A stretch of 64,000 nt of DNA from Crocodylus rhombifer (Eukaryota; Chordata; Crocodylia; Crocodylidae): NCBI GenBank assembly GCA_038503035.1, contig JAVSML010025178.1:538149-602148 (forward strand). Reading direction: 5' to 3'. Every line of letters begins with the position of its first letter. Within the stretch, counting starts at the first letter, position 1. Shown one piece after another: positions 49,420 to 62,519 of the stretch. A model generated the notes under the pieces. The model ran no database searches and had not been told where the DNA came from. It worked only from the letters and a program-made list of their open reading frames with translations. The translations under genes were made by a program, and so were the position numbers.

Positions 49420-50750
49420 TAGGGCTGTGTGAAGCTTCAGTAGCCGATGCAATTTGGAGGAGATTCTGGCCGATTTGGCAGCCAAATCTTCAAATCTGAA
49501 TGAAATTGGGAGACACATTAAAAGGTCCAAATGGAATCGCAAGCCTCCAAATCAATTCGGAGAGATTCAGCCATAGACTATACAAGTAGTCCTTGATTAT
49601 GCTGGACACTGCTGCCTCGAGCTGGTAAGTCTGTTGTGGTGGGCGGAGTGGGGAGGGAAGGGGCATGGGGAGCAGATCAACACCCCCACAGTGAGGGAGG
49701 GATAGAGGCTAGGGCTGGCACAAAATGCCCAGCCAGGGTGGGGAGGCACAGGACTCAGGAAGCAGGGGGGGGTTCCCACCACTACATGCTGCTGGTCCAG
49801 GAGCTGCTCATCTGGAGGCTCCCACTGCCAGTCTGAGAGGACATGGGAGCAGGCGTGTGCCCCTGGATTTGTGCAGGGTGGACTGGGCCAGGCTGCACTC
49901 TGGGCAGGTGGCAGAAGGCACTGGGAGCGGGGGTTATGCCCTTCCACCGCTCACCCAGCCAGGGCAAGGGGTGCAGGACAGAGACAAGCAGCGTGCAGTG
50001 GCAGGAGTCGGCCTAGCCTCCCATACAAGCCACAACATGGCATGGCGGGAGGGGGCAGAGGGGAGAATGTGCTGCCAGACCGGGCCAGGGCAGGTGGCAG
50101 AGTGGAGGCTATGGAGGCTAAGCCCCCCTAAAATTCCCCACAGCCCCCACCGCCCAGCACGCTCCAATCCGGGAGCATACGTTTCCCCCCACCCCAGGCC
50201 CTGTCATGGCTCATCTAGGAGGCACAGGGAGGCTGGGCTGGCTCCCGCCGCTGTGTGCCACTTGTCTGGAGGCGGCACAGTGGCTCCATCCTGCACCCTC
50301 CCACCCTGGCTGGGGGAGCAGCAGGAGGGTATAGCCCTTGCTCCCAGCACTTTCCACCACCTGCCCGTAGCTGCTAGAGGAGCCATCAGACGAGCAGCTC
50401 CTGGACTTGTGTTGCACAGCAGCGGGAGCCACCCCCCTGCCCTGCCCTGGCTGGGCAGGTTGTCCCAGCCCCAGCCCCAATCCCTCCCTCGCTCTGGGGG
50501 TGTTGATCTGCCCCCCATGCCCCTTCCCTTCCCCCTCTGCCCACGACAGATCTACCAGCTAGAGGCAGCTGTGTCCAGTGTCGTCGAGGACTGCCTGCAT
50601 AGTCTATGGCCGAATCTCTGAACTGGCGCCAAATCACCAAATCTGAACTGGTCAAATTGAATGGGACAGTGATTCGAATCACTGAATTGAATCACCGTCC
50701 CTCTGAATTGGCAAATCTGAAGCAAATACTTGCTGCTTTGCACAGGCCTA
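49420..50750. mobile_element. Foldback nonautonomous hAT-type element C, 1.3 kb
   Basis: The left end TAGGGCTGTGTGAAGCTTC and the complement of the right end TAGGCCTGTGCAAAGCAG are the same terminal family as the element at 28103. Flanking 8-mers AATATTAG (49412-49419) and AAAATTAG (50751-50758) match 7/8. A large palindrome fills the GC-rich middle. For example, GGTCCAGGAGCTGCTCATCT near 49794 recurs in complement near 50396, and CATGGGGAGCAGATCAACAC near 49664 recurs near 50500. The left arm has GCTGGTAAGTCT near 49622. Its core resembles those at 15092 and 40083 despite the different ends. A 298-codon open frame and its antisense partners are by-products. Confidence 0.9.
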
Positions 50751-50759
50751 AAAATTAGT

Positions 50760-52878
50760 ATTTCATGCGGAGAGACTGGGACATGGAGCAAATCTGCAGC
50801 TGGTTTAAGCCACTCCACTTCTCAATGTATCTGATTCTTACCTGTACATTTTCTTTCTGAACATTTGGTATCAACTCCCATGCATAAGGTTACTGCTTGT
50901 GTGTCTAAGTGCAACAGCTAAGACAATGGTAAGTAACTGAATGCCTAAAACCATGTTCCTCCTAGTACCTCTTAAAAATTTCTCTTGGAAGGGGGGCTAA
51001 TTACAAATGGACTACAGAGCACAGTACCTTAACTGAACAAAGCATTCTCCTTGTCAGTTCTGCTCCAAGAGTGCAATGACAAACCACATGGGGATTAAAG
51101 TCTGACAAAAAGAAAATGGCGCCAGTTGGTTGTGCGGATGAGGTCACAGGGAAAACTAAACTAGAATTACATCTCATTCAAAAGGTCAGACAGGGAACCT
51201 GGCAGAAAAGTGAATCAGTGAGCTGATCTGCATCCACTGGCTCAAATAACAGGAGTCAAAGGAGCTTTAAATCATTACTTTCCTGTTTTCTGGGCAGACC
51301 ATGAATATCAGTACAGTATTTTGTTCCATTTTACTCTGACCAGGACTGACAGAGACATTCTTCCATGGTTTGAAATACCCTAAACAGTTCTGTTCAGACA
51401 GTTTAATGCATGGATAAAATTCATCTCTCTGTTTTGTCTGGGCCTTAAAATACAAACCTGGAAAACACTGAAAAGGATAAAACTGGCACTAAGTGTGGGA
51501 TTTTGTTTCCCTTACACATACCCAACCCAATTTCTACATGTTGGGGATTTCCAAAAGTTATAATACAAGTTTAAACTTTGGCATATTTTTCTTGGGCTTC
51601 ATGGTCACACTAAATATAATAGGAAAGATCTATTAATTAGATCACCTAGCCTCTCCTTCTATCAATGTAACTGTACCTTGCATTTAGACCATTTTCCCCT
51701 GAACAATGGATGTCTGTACGTGGAACAGCAATGCATTTATGGCTATATCACTGGGGCTTGTTTGGGATTGCATTTGTTGCTGGGTTAGGTTTTTTTTTTT
51801 AGTCCCAATTGTGAACCTCTGTAGAAAAGCAGGTTTTAGTATTAAATAATTTCAGCCGCACCTTGTTCACTGCAGTAGAGGAAAGAAGATGCATGGAGGC
51901 AAGGACAGTGTGCAATAACTCTAATAACTGGAAGTTACTTTAATCTTTCCTCTAGATTCTAGATGTTTAGAAACATGGAGATTGTGAACAATATTGGATG
52001 TAACTTTATGGATCACCTTCACTGCATACAAACAATATACATCAGCATGGATATCATTATAAAATTGTTACTACCAACCCAGCTCATAAGGTCACGCACA
52101 TTCGGCTTCTAAATAGTGGCACAGAGGGACTGACTGCATCTCTCACTTTGTAAATCAGCAGTTATGCACTGAAATTATATGTGCCTTACAAAACAGGAAT
52201 TTTCATTATTTTTTTATTTGGATGATTGCATTAACGTTCCTAAGGCATTATATAGAGGTTTGTAGAGGGGTGAAAAGGAAGAGGACACTGGGGGAAGGCG
52301 CATGTGTTCACATGCAGATAAAAAAATGCAAGTCAAAGAAAAATTAAAAGCAACCAAACTGTTCAGCCCTTAAGATAAACAAATGTATTCAATATAAGAA
52401 AAGAACCTGTTATTTGAAGACCAAAGGAAAAACCCACTAAGATTTTCAAAGCAGTTTAACTACAGAGACTAATAAGAAACAGGATACAAAAAAAATCCAC
52501 TAATGACTTTTTCCCCTGATATGTAGAGCTTCTTTTCCTTTATTTATCCAATTTTCATTAAGCTATCAGTGTTTCACATGCCCCAGCTCTTAGCTTCTTT
52601 CGATACAAACCTAAGTGCCCTGCTGCTTTCCAGTGTTTAGAGTGCATCTTTCTGATGCAAGAGAGATAGCTCCCACCATCCTCCAGAAACACAGGATGGA
52701 ATCACAGAAGGTAGTGAAATCATACATACTTGTAATAACGCAGAAGGGGGAAGCATACCTGAAACACAAGAGTTAAAAAAACCCCTAAGAAATATAGCAG
52801 TCCAGGATTTCAGGCTATGCCTTGGGCATCAACTCCCGGAGCCATGCGATTATGTTGAAATCTGAGTTTTCATTAAAA

Positions 52879-52880
<2 letters not shown>
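50760..52880. other. Unique AT-rich intronic sequence
   Basis: No recognised exon, RNA gene or element ends. Confidence 0.45.

Positions 52881-52882
<2 letters not shown>

Positions 52883-52922
<40 letters not shown>
52883..52922. repeat. GA dinucleotide microsatellite
   Basis: About twenty uninterrupted AG units. Confidence 0.97.
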
Positions 52923-52924
<2 letters not shown>

Positions 52925-52929
52925 TAGCC

Positions 52930-53440
52930 CTCACTGTTTCAAAGAAAAGTAGAGGCATCTGAAATTAAATTATCTAGTTGAGTCTGTAGACAACCCAAAC
53001 TCACAATTTTGGGAGGCCTAATCTGCACTATATTTCTCCATTGGGTGTTAAGTTCAAAACTCGAGCCTCTGAAGGAGCCTGACACCCCCCAGCACAGGAG
53101 TCTGAGTGTGGCTGAAGGAAAGGACTGCAGCAAGGCTCGCCTTCCTCTATCAAAACACGCTTTCCCTGCCTCTTTCAGAAGGAATGGGATGCAGCCCCTC
53201 CCCCACCTTCCCCCAGTAGCAGACCATGAAATTCTTCTTAAATAAAACTGATGTTGGACCCCATGAGCAGCAGCTTTCACAAACTTAGTCTAGGTTCCAT
53301 GAACTGAATATACATGCTGTATTCAATGGGGTGAAAATGGTGAATGGCTGAAAAAGAAAATGCTTTTAAACAAATAAATAGATAATTATACCATGGGACT
53401 ATGTGACCCCAAATGCTAAAGGTTCCAAAGATTAAAAGAG
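52930..53440. other. Unique intronic sequence
   Basis: Open frames on both strands (for example 52939-53280 on the minus strand) show no known family and no splice-site or codon support. Confidence 0.4.
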
Positions 53441-53449
53441 CAGCGGTTA

Positions 53450-53640
53450 TTCAGAACAAGCCCGCAGGCTGGATCTGGTCCATGGCGCCATTTGATTCAG
53501 CCCACAGAAATGGGGATTTGGTGGCAGTTGGTCTCCGCTTGCTACTGTGGGATGAAGTGGTGGCAGCTGAGTCTTAGTATCTACTTGGCCTGCCTCTAAC
53601 CCAAGTGGTTAGAGACCACAACCTGAAAAGGCTGATTAAA
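53450..53640. repeat. Possible short hAT-type element
   Basis: The segment GCCCGCAGGCTGGATCTGGT, followed by CATGGCGCCATTTGATTCAG, is of the type found inside short hAT elements such as the one at 12848. The ends and target duplication are not clear. Confidence 0.4.
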
Positions 53641-53649
53641 AACAAAAAT

Positions 53650-55470
53650 GGAGAACATCCACCATCACATTAGCTGAGCACACATTAGCATTTTGTAATA
53701 AATAAAAATGTTCCTGTTTTAGAGCATGAACCAACCACCAACTGACAGAAATTAGGACATTTCTTTTATGGGCAAGGTGTGCCGTAACAATAAATTGCAG
53801 GAATTCCAGCCCTGTCCTTTGTAGTATCAGGTACGGGTCACTGGTGGACATGCAACGCCCCACACAATGCTGACTTATCTGCTTTGGCAATTCTATTTTC
53901 CTGTGAAACCCTGTCTAATCCCCAGTACTCCAAAATAATTTAATCTCTAATCCAAATCTGAGATTGCACCTACATTTTACCAGTTCATTCTCAACATCCT
54001 TTTCTCTAAGTATGCAAGTTTCTTCTCTTATGAGTCGGGGATGATAAATTTATGAATAGCAAAGGAGATTTCCGCAGATGCCCAAATTATGATTAAACCA
54101 GGTGTCCACAGCATAGCCAACACCAGTCACTCCAAAATCATGACCCAGGCCTCCCCAAAAACACATTTGAATAAAAACCACAAATTCTTTTTTCCTTTCT
54201 TTTCTATTAGTCTTTAAACCTCTGGCAGTTCACATTTGAGTTTTCACTCCATGACAGTGAGGGCTAGAAGTTTTCCTTTTTCAGAGCGAGAAACAAACAA
54301 AATCAAAAACCTAACAGATTGTATGATGAATGATTGAAGAGAAGCATGCTACTTGTGATGGAACTGCCAGTTGGCGGCTCTGTTCTTAGTACAGCAACCA
54401 TGTGATAATAACCTCTTGCCCACTACTTAAATCACAGAGTAATGTCTTTTCTGATAGACAATGTCAAAACTGGTAGTTTGGGTCTGCTGCAAAAGAGAAA
54501 GGTCTCAAATATCTTGAAGCCATTCTGACTGTACTAATGGGAGTAGGATTATGTGGTTTGATAACACTTACTGTGTTGCAGATGCCCAGGGTACATGGAG
54601 TAGGATGGAGAATTAATTTGTCGCTAATTCCCCCCCAACCCCTCCTGGCTTTTATGCAAATAGATACCTGTACAGAAGTGTCACCACATGATCATGGTGC
54701 TGCCAATGTAATTGCATGCCTATAGTGCTATATCTTTTAGAGAACTCTCCTCCTTTGATTAGGAGTTTCAAAGACTAACAGCCACCTGTACACTTGATAG
54801 ACCACCCCCCAGCACAGGATGGGAGTTAGCTAAACTCCCTGATTACTCTCACCACATCCTGAATCTGCTAGGCACACAGTATGTGAAGGTGGGACCCTGA
54901 CTCTACCCTCAGGCTACTCTACTTTCATGCTGTAATGTTAATTAATGTGTGTGTGTATTATGTACACTTATGTATATGCTAATGTATATATTATGCACAT
55001 GTTTTATTTAAATTAGGTATTCACACCTGCAATCACAATACTACATTCCTATCATTACACAAGTATAATTCTTTCATTACATGAATGCTGCATTAAAAGA
55101 ACATAAAGATTGCAAAGACAAGCATCTAAAAACTGAAAACATCAGAATTAAGACTGTCCACATAACCTCAAATCACCTTTTCTGCAGAGACATCATGACA
55201 CAACCTTAACATACCTGATCCTTGTACTATTTTTAAAACAAAATCCTTCTCTTATTCAGGGCCCAATGTGGACATTGCTTAATACATGAATAGCTGTCCC
55301 TTATTTCTTCTTATTCTCATGGTTCAAGATGAGATTCCTTATATCATTTATTGTATGCTATCCATTCTCTGCACTGAACACCAAATTACATTTCTTCACA
55401 AGGTTTTCTATTTTTAATTCTCTATAATCTTAATTCTCTATTAATGTTAATGAACAAAACTTCAGAACAC
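53650..55470. other. Unique AT-rich intronic sequence
   Basis: Nothing recognised apart from GTGT/TATA-rich runs at about 54940-55010. Confidence 0.45.
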
Positions 55471-55474
55471 CTTT

Positions 55475-55575
55475 GTGATGAGAGGTGACATCATTTTCCT
55501 GTTCTAACACATAAGGAACTGAGGCACAAGTTAAAACCAGGTTGTCAGAAGTGTCAAATTATTTTGGATGCTCAG
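55475..55575 (-). repeat. MIR-like SINE fragment
   Basis: GATGAGAGGTGACATCATTT, then ACATAAGGAACTGAGGCACA, reads as the reverse orientation of the MIR body. Short and degraded. Confidence 0.5.
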
Positions 55576-55579
55576 TTTC

Positions 55580-57513
55580 CAAAGCCTGATTTTACAGAGT
55601 ACGTACTGCTTTCTAGGGTTTTGCATAGTCACAACAGGCTTCCAGCTCAGCACTTCTGCAACCTAGACCACAGATACCTCACGCTGGGGAGGAGCACACA
55701 ATAATGGTCACCTGTGAAAAGTCTGATTCATACAACTTTCTGAACCCCACTTACAAACTGTGTCGCAAAAACAGCGACAGATGCCACTTTTTTCAGGGAG
55801 GCATTTAATTACTTTGAACATGCTGTATTGTTCTCTCTTCCCAAGGTCCCCTACGTCACCTACTACATAACCTTCCAATTTCCATAACAAACAAGGCAGG
55901 AATCCTGAACACAACGTGACCTTAATTATTTCCTTGGAGCACAGTCCATTATGCACCCTGAATAATACAGGAATCCTGTTCTAAAAAATGTATATGCTTA
56001 TGCAATCAATGGCTGTGTCATGCATACATATAGAAAATAAAGGCTGCCCTGAAAATCTTAATTCAGCCATTTCCTAAGAACAAGTGATTAACATTAAAAG
56101 ATTGCAATGTCATTTAAATGTAATCTCTTTGTGGGGGAAACCAAGCCTAAAGTATTAGCCTGCTGAACCATTGCAAAAGGGCACAGAGTTGCTCAAAATA
56201 AGCAGAGACCATTGCCATCCTAAATTCCCCTAGCCTCCTACATGGGTTATAAGGGGGGGTTGTAGTTTTTAAATCCACAGTACAGTATACTGTCACTTGA
56301 GCCAACTGAGAAACTAGTAGTAGGCTCTTATTTTAATAGCTTGCAGACTTTCCACAAAAGGAGATGGGAACATACTTTGTCAGCAGGTTTCACATTTATT
56401 TGTTATAGCAAGAGAAGTGTTGATATGTAGGAGTGGGTTCCACTTCAAATGCTGTAGCAGAGTTTTTCCTAATGGTCACTTCTTCCCCTTTCCTTTTCGA
56501 CTCATGCCTTCTTCCCCAGGCCCAAACCTGCTGGTGTTCCCCCAGCTGACACCTGTCCCTGACACATCTCTCCACCTATCTTCTGCCCCTAATTTGTACC
56601 TTGCTCCAATACTCCCGTCCCCACAGTGTAAACTCCTGCTTCTGCTCCACACTTCCACTCCTCTTCACTCCCTACATTCAAACCCTCACAGCCTGTTTCT
56701 TCCTCCTCCCAGCTGCCTCAAAACCAGCAGGATGAGCACTAAGAGAACTGGAACCACTGAAAGAGAGGCTGGAGTGAAAGTGCAGAACATCCTGTTCAGC
56801 CCCACGGAGAAACCAGTTTCATTGCTCTATGGGGGCAGCACATGCACCTTCTAGCCAGTGGGCAAGGGCTAGGAAGAGCTGGAACACATTCAGCACAGAC
56901 AAAAACTTGCAAGAAAAATTACTGGTCCAACCCAAGTGCTGCTCATGTATATGTTGAGACATTTTCCGTCTTATAAGCCAGTCAAATCTGGCCAGATTTT
57001 CACATGGATGGCAAAAGGCATGTTCCAAATCACTGTCCCACAGCATGGAGGTCCTAAAATTCCTCAATGAGAGCTGCAAGAGTAATTTTAGCATAAGAAA
57101 AACAAAACCACCTTTCCTTAATATGTTTGAAAAAAATGTTTAAACTACTGCAGCTGAAATGGCAGTGAAAAAAATTATTTCATATTTCTTTATACAACAG
57201 ACAGACAGACAAAGGAAAAGATCCAGAGTAGAGAATTTCAGCCTGAATGGATTAAGTTTGGCAAATGTATAAGCACCTGAAAACAGAGTATTATTATAGG
57301 AAATGTAGCATAATCTCTGTTATAGGCAGCACTCTTTGTAGTACCTATAGTCCATTGTTACAAAAGTAAGACACATTTTAAAGGAATGTATATAACATCA
57401 TTGTACTTAAATCAGTGAAATAAGCAGCGCCCGCCATGTGCCATACCTATTAGAGGCATTACAGACAAGCAATTAAACAACCTTGACTTATCAAAGCAGG
57501 TTTTCAAGGAATT

Positions 57514-57515
<2 letters not shown>
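55580..57515. other. Unique intronic sequence
   Basis: A pyrimidine-rich stretch at about 56470-56720 gives a proline/leucine-rich frame with no family similarity. No exon is supported. Confidence 0.45.

Positions 57516-57517
<2 letters not shown>

Positions 57518-57549
<32 letters not shown>
57518..57549. repeat. Poly(A) run of 32
   Basis: A pure A tract with no recognisable LINE or SINE body directly upstream, and no poly(A) signal pattern of a processed copy that I can identify. It may be slippage. Confidence 0.9.
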
Positions 57550-57550
<1 letters not shown>

Positions 57551-60500
57551 CAGGTCCTCCCCACCAATAAAAGAAAACCAACACAACACCAGGAGAGACA
57601 GAGGTAGAAAATGTGTGTCGGAGGGAGAGGGTGGAAGAAGACTACCTGGAATTTTGTTCCCCCAATGACAAACAAAATTTTTTTTTTTTCCAGATAGATT
57701 TAGTTTTAGAACAATAATAAAACTTTTATCTGAGGACTTCAAAGTCACAAGCAAAAGAAAACATCATAGTAAACTCAGGGTTGAAGGGTTTATAGAACTA
57801 CCACTGAGATCTTTTCCCCCTTATTTAAGGGGGATATTTGTTTACTATAAATCTTTAAAAAAGCATAAAAGAGGAGAAACCATAGGCTAAAAAAGTTAAA
57901 CTTTTATGTGTAAGCAACATTTGGAGCTTTGTAAGAAAGCTGGTTTTGGTAGAATGTGTGACATGTAGCCCAATGTGAGTAATATTATATCTCAAATAAA
58001 AATCAGCCCATGAATATACATAATCCAAAAGGTAATTCTCCCAATCTCTGAAATGTAATGGAGCCACTCTAGATCACTGAGGCATGAATATTTACCGTAT
58101 TCAGGCTTTACTGCTCTCGATCTGGGTTCAATTTTGCAAATTAAAATGAGGGCTGTGTGGATAGAGAGATTAAAGAAGAGCATCCCAAAGTCTGCCTGTT
58201 TCCTTGGTGTGGTAGCAGTGATCTGGTTACCCTTCTGTTAGGTTATTTCTTTTTACTTAATGGATCAGATCAGAAGCAATTGAGAGTGGAGAGAGGAGGT
58301 CATTATTAGGTCATAACCTTGGAGTTAAAGGCTCACTAAGGAAAATAAACACAGAGTGAACATAAAGCTGCATTTAAAAATAAAACCTGTAATGAAAAAT
58401 AATATTTTTAGGTCTTTTCACTTCTATTTTGACAGGTCAAAGGAGGGAAAAAAGGTACAAAGTGCCTGAGTTCATTTCTTTTCATAGGCAAAATCCCTCT
58501 GTTCTTTCATTAAAATAAACTTGCTTGTGAAAGCCATCATTTATTTTTTTTAAATAATATCAAGAAATAAATGTGCTGAATAATTAGACATCATGTCGAC
58601 TTCATCAGTTACTACAACTGCCAATATTTACCTGTGGTGATTTGTATGCAGTCAAATATAATACTTAAAATATAAACAGCACAGAGCACATAACCAAATG
58701 TACATAACCATGTACGCAAGGCAACAGTACAAATCAAATGATATGGTTCTGTCTGCCGTGTTGTTTGTACTAATTCTAACTACAACAAATGCTACCTCTT
58801 AACTGACTTCATGTACCGAGAAGGTGGAGGAGAAAGGCATCTACAGCTATTCATGGGCTTGTTTGCTCTTTGCAATAAACCTTTATGGTTTACGGAAGTC
58901 GGAACAAGTGGTATACAAAATCTCATTTTACAGCTCTTCATTTCTATGTATTTTTTTAAAGAGGCAAATTTTAAAGAATTGGATAGGAAAGCAAATTTCT
59001 AATCTGAGTCAGCAGCCCTGTTTACAATGAGAAGATCATACAAGGCAGAGGGATGTAAATTTGCCACTGAAAATCTGGGCAGCAAAGTCTAGAATAAAGA
59101 ACAAATAGATTTATCCCTTACCAACTCAGCAAATCATAAACTGTTAAATGCACACAGAAGTATGGAGCAAAGTTTGACACAGCAACAAAAATAATTTGCC
59201 ATGCGCTCACACCTGGTGAAAAAAGGGAGCCAGGTTTACAGTAGTGATTTTGCATTAATGCTCTCAACTGGGAGAGGGAAGAAGAAGGGAGGGAGGGGAG
59301 TTGGTAGGGGAAGGAAAGAGCCACTGGATGAAAAGAAAAGGGTGGGGGGAAAAAACAACATTTTATAAATGTTGTGAATTGCTGGAATCCAAAATATAAC
59401 ATTCTTCTGCTACCAAAAATGACATACGCTATAGAGAGGGCAGCAGGCAACAGCTTCAAAAATACAAAATTCACACTTTTTTGCCTAAAAGTTACATCCT
59501 GGTACCAAAGGGTTACTTGTGCTTCAAAACCCTCACTAAACATTTAATATTTTTCTTTCTGCTTTCCTAAAGGCCCCAGATGTGTTCTTGCAGATCAAAA
59601 GAGAACAACTTATAAAGTTAAACGAAATCAAGGGCTTTTGTTCCGAGGCATTGTTGCTGAACTAATTATTCCTGGATGTTGTTTAATGAAATAGTGGTGC
59701 CATATATTAAAACAGTTAACAGGATGAGTTGCATGAGTTATAGGTAAGGTCTGATCTGGGATTATAAATTTAACTTTTTCTTCAAAGGGGATGAAACAAA
59801 CTATTCACCACTCCCCAGCACTTTCTGTCACTGGAGAACTGAAATAAAGGCACCAAAAATGTACAAAAAGCTGAAATATCGCTCTACATATTTACTCTTC
59901 CCATTGATGATGAAGAACTAACGGTGAGGGGGAGGGGAGGAGGGAGTGGTTCCTATGCTTCCAAGCCTTCTTCCCTACCTCAAAGGTTTCTATGTTTTTT
60001 TTAATCCCCCATAACAGATTTCTCAATATGCAACAGTATTAAACACAAATCAGAATAAAGGTAGCTTAAAAAAAATCTAACAAGAAAGATTAGAAAGTTA
60101 GGTACCATCTCTTTTCTTCTGGAAAAGCTCAGAGACTAGTTACTGCTCTTGCCATAAGCGTAATTTTAATTATATTCTAAAAGTTGGACAAGTGGATACT
60201 CGAGCACAGATTATATTGGTAGAGTTAGCTCTTTTACACAATGCAGCAAGTCAGACACACGGATGTTTTAAATTACATTTTTGCAAGACATTTTCATTTT
60301 GCCGCATGTGTACGTCACTGAGATAAACACGAGCTACTAGAATTCGCTAGGGACTTCTCAGGATAGGAAAGGAACTTTTCACAATGATGGCTTCTCTACA
60401 TCAGACAATAAATCCTTCACTTCATCAGTTATTGTCTCTTCTGTGTTTGTATTTTACAGCTTGACACCAACGGACCCAACACCTGACACCTAATTAACAG

Positions 60501-61595
60501 ACCTAGGAGCTGGAGGTCCATATATTGATCACACTAAATGGGATTAGCCCAAAATAAAAAGTTCAGAGGGTCTTGACAAAACTGCACTGCAGCTCAGCTG
60601 TGACAGCTGCTCTGAATTTGTGTATCCCATGCCCCACACTTTTATTAAGAAGGGTCTAGCGCACAGGAACATGCAGTAGTCTATGAGATCATAAAGGTTC
60701 ACCTAACAATGTCAGACTCTGTAACTGTAGTGACTTGCTTGGAAAAAAAATTCTCTGAGTTGTTTGCATAGGTCTTTTTGATTAACTTGTGAGCCCCCTC
60801 CCCGAAAAAAAAAAGCATTTACACTAACTCAAAGCAACACTGCAACTTTTGTGTGTACACAAGATGGAAAATCTGTTAATTAGCTGAGGAAGACCTGTCT
60901 GGTTTTAAAAACTAACATATATCATTTGTTTTATAAATCAAAGCAGTCTCCTACATGGCACTTGTGTTACATTCTGTGCATTCCAGGAACAACATTCAAA
61001 TGCTAGAAGTGCGGCTCCAAAGTATTCACTTTTATGTATCCTTTATGTGCTTACCCCTCAAAAATGCCATCAAATGAACTTCCCTATTCTCACCCTCTCT
61101 TTTGTTGTAATACTGCTGATTTAATTTTTTAAGCCTCCATCTAACGAAGAGACAAACAGGTCAGAACTTTCACTGACCTGCTTCAGTACTTTTTGTACCT
61201 TTACAAGAAAGCAAGTTGTCTTCTTATTTAATAGAAAAATCAACTCTATTTTCCAATACAGGCTAAACACTTTAAATTACAACAGAAATCCTTCTTTTAC
61301 CTTTTTAGCTATTGCTGCATTTTATTTTTACCATGATGGTGGACAGGGAGTATTCAGGATTAAACTATAAGAGATATCTGATTGTATAGCAGAAATCAGG
61401 ATAGGAAAATACCTACTAAGCCTTTGAGTACAGGCAGAGTGAATTTCTTTCTGCAAAAGAGGCCTGATCCCATTCTGAAAAGGGTCTGTGGACCCTTTGT
61501 ATACGTTCAGGATTCCTAACTTCACAATGGAACTCCCAGTGATGTTAATGCAAGGTTTACAGAAATGTGTAGGGTATTATAGGACCTTAACATGG
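57550..61595. other. Unique AT-rich intronic sequence, low in repeats
   Basis: The longest stretch in the window without recognisable transposons. It could hold conserved non-coding elements, but that cannot be judged without alignments. No exon is supported. Confidence 0.45.
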
Positions 61596-61599
61596 AGTG

Positions 61600-61740
61600 A
61601 AATTGGTTTTGTCATTTACAATTGCACCTACTACCTGCTAGGTGCTTTCCAGGACCTCACGGATAGTCTCTACTCTGCCAAGCTCACATTCTAAGGATAA
61701 ATAAGTAGACAGAGGTTAGGAGAGGGGGGAGAAATGGTGA
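61600..61740 (-). repeat. Possible SINE/LINE-tail fragment
   Basis: CTAGGTGCTTTCCAGGACCT, then CCAAGCTCACATTCTAAGGA and AAGTAGACAGAGGTTAGGAG, resemble the complement of the conserved MIR/L2-type tail and body. Weakly supported. Confidence 0.45.
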
Positions 61741-61744
61741 ACAA

Positions 61745-62500
61745 TGTAGCTGTACTGTATAAACAAACCAATCTGTACATATACAAAATGAGGATTTTTA
61801 AGAGGGACTTCAATTGTGGTCAGGGCGGCAGCCTTGCAAACGGTTTCAGGGAGGTCACATCATACATACATGACTACCGAGAAAGAGGCATAATAGTCAT
61901 TGTGCAAAGATCACAGATGGAAAAGATTGGAAGCGTCAGCAGAGGGGAGCCTACAAAATGGAGCTTGTTATGTAAGCCAGCATTATGCAGAGCTTTAATG
62001 GCAGTTTATGCAGTAACTAAAATATCTGAGTTATCTGTTCAGTGCCTCATCATAAGACAGACAAATCGATTCTTGTTATTTCTCTCCCTCTTTCTTATCT
62101 CTTTAAACCTCTTCTGTTCTTCCCTCTGCACATCTTTCCTTCCCACTTCCTATTCACATCCCTTCCCTTCCCCATTCCATCTAATAAAAACATGTGTATT
62201 CAAACAGACAATGGCGATATTTAAAGTGCTGTAATGAGGTTTTTGAGTTAACATTCCAAAGAGACTGTTGGTGGGAAAATTCTCATCTCCCAGAAACACG
62301 GTCTTGGGCTGTCTGCAAAGTCACAGTATAACACTGCATCAGTTACACCCTCACAACCTTGAGAGCTAGAAACTTTTCCTTTTCAAATGAAAACAGAGAA
62401 TATGCAAAATCCAAACAGACCACAGAAATACATCATGTGCCCAAAGGAGACTTCTGATACAGCCCAGAGAAAGGTTCCTTACGCAAAGGTTCCTTACAAA
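61745..62500. other. Unique intronic sequence
   Basis: No recognised exon. The pyrimidine-rich run near 62080-62180 gives spurious open frames. Confidence 0.45.
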
Positions 62501-62519
62501 GTACATACATCTTTGTAGG

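Noticed and set aside
49725..50621. 298-codon open frame on the plus strand with large antisense partners
   Set aside because: It lies wholly inside a palindromic, GC-rich nonautonomous hAT. Stops are rare for compositional reasons on both strands, and no protein family is recognisable.
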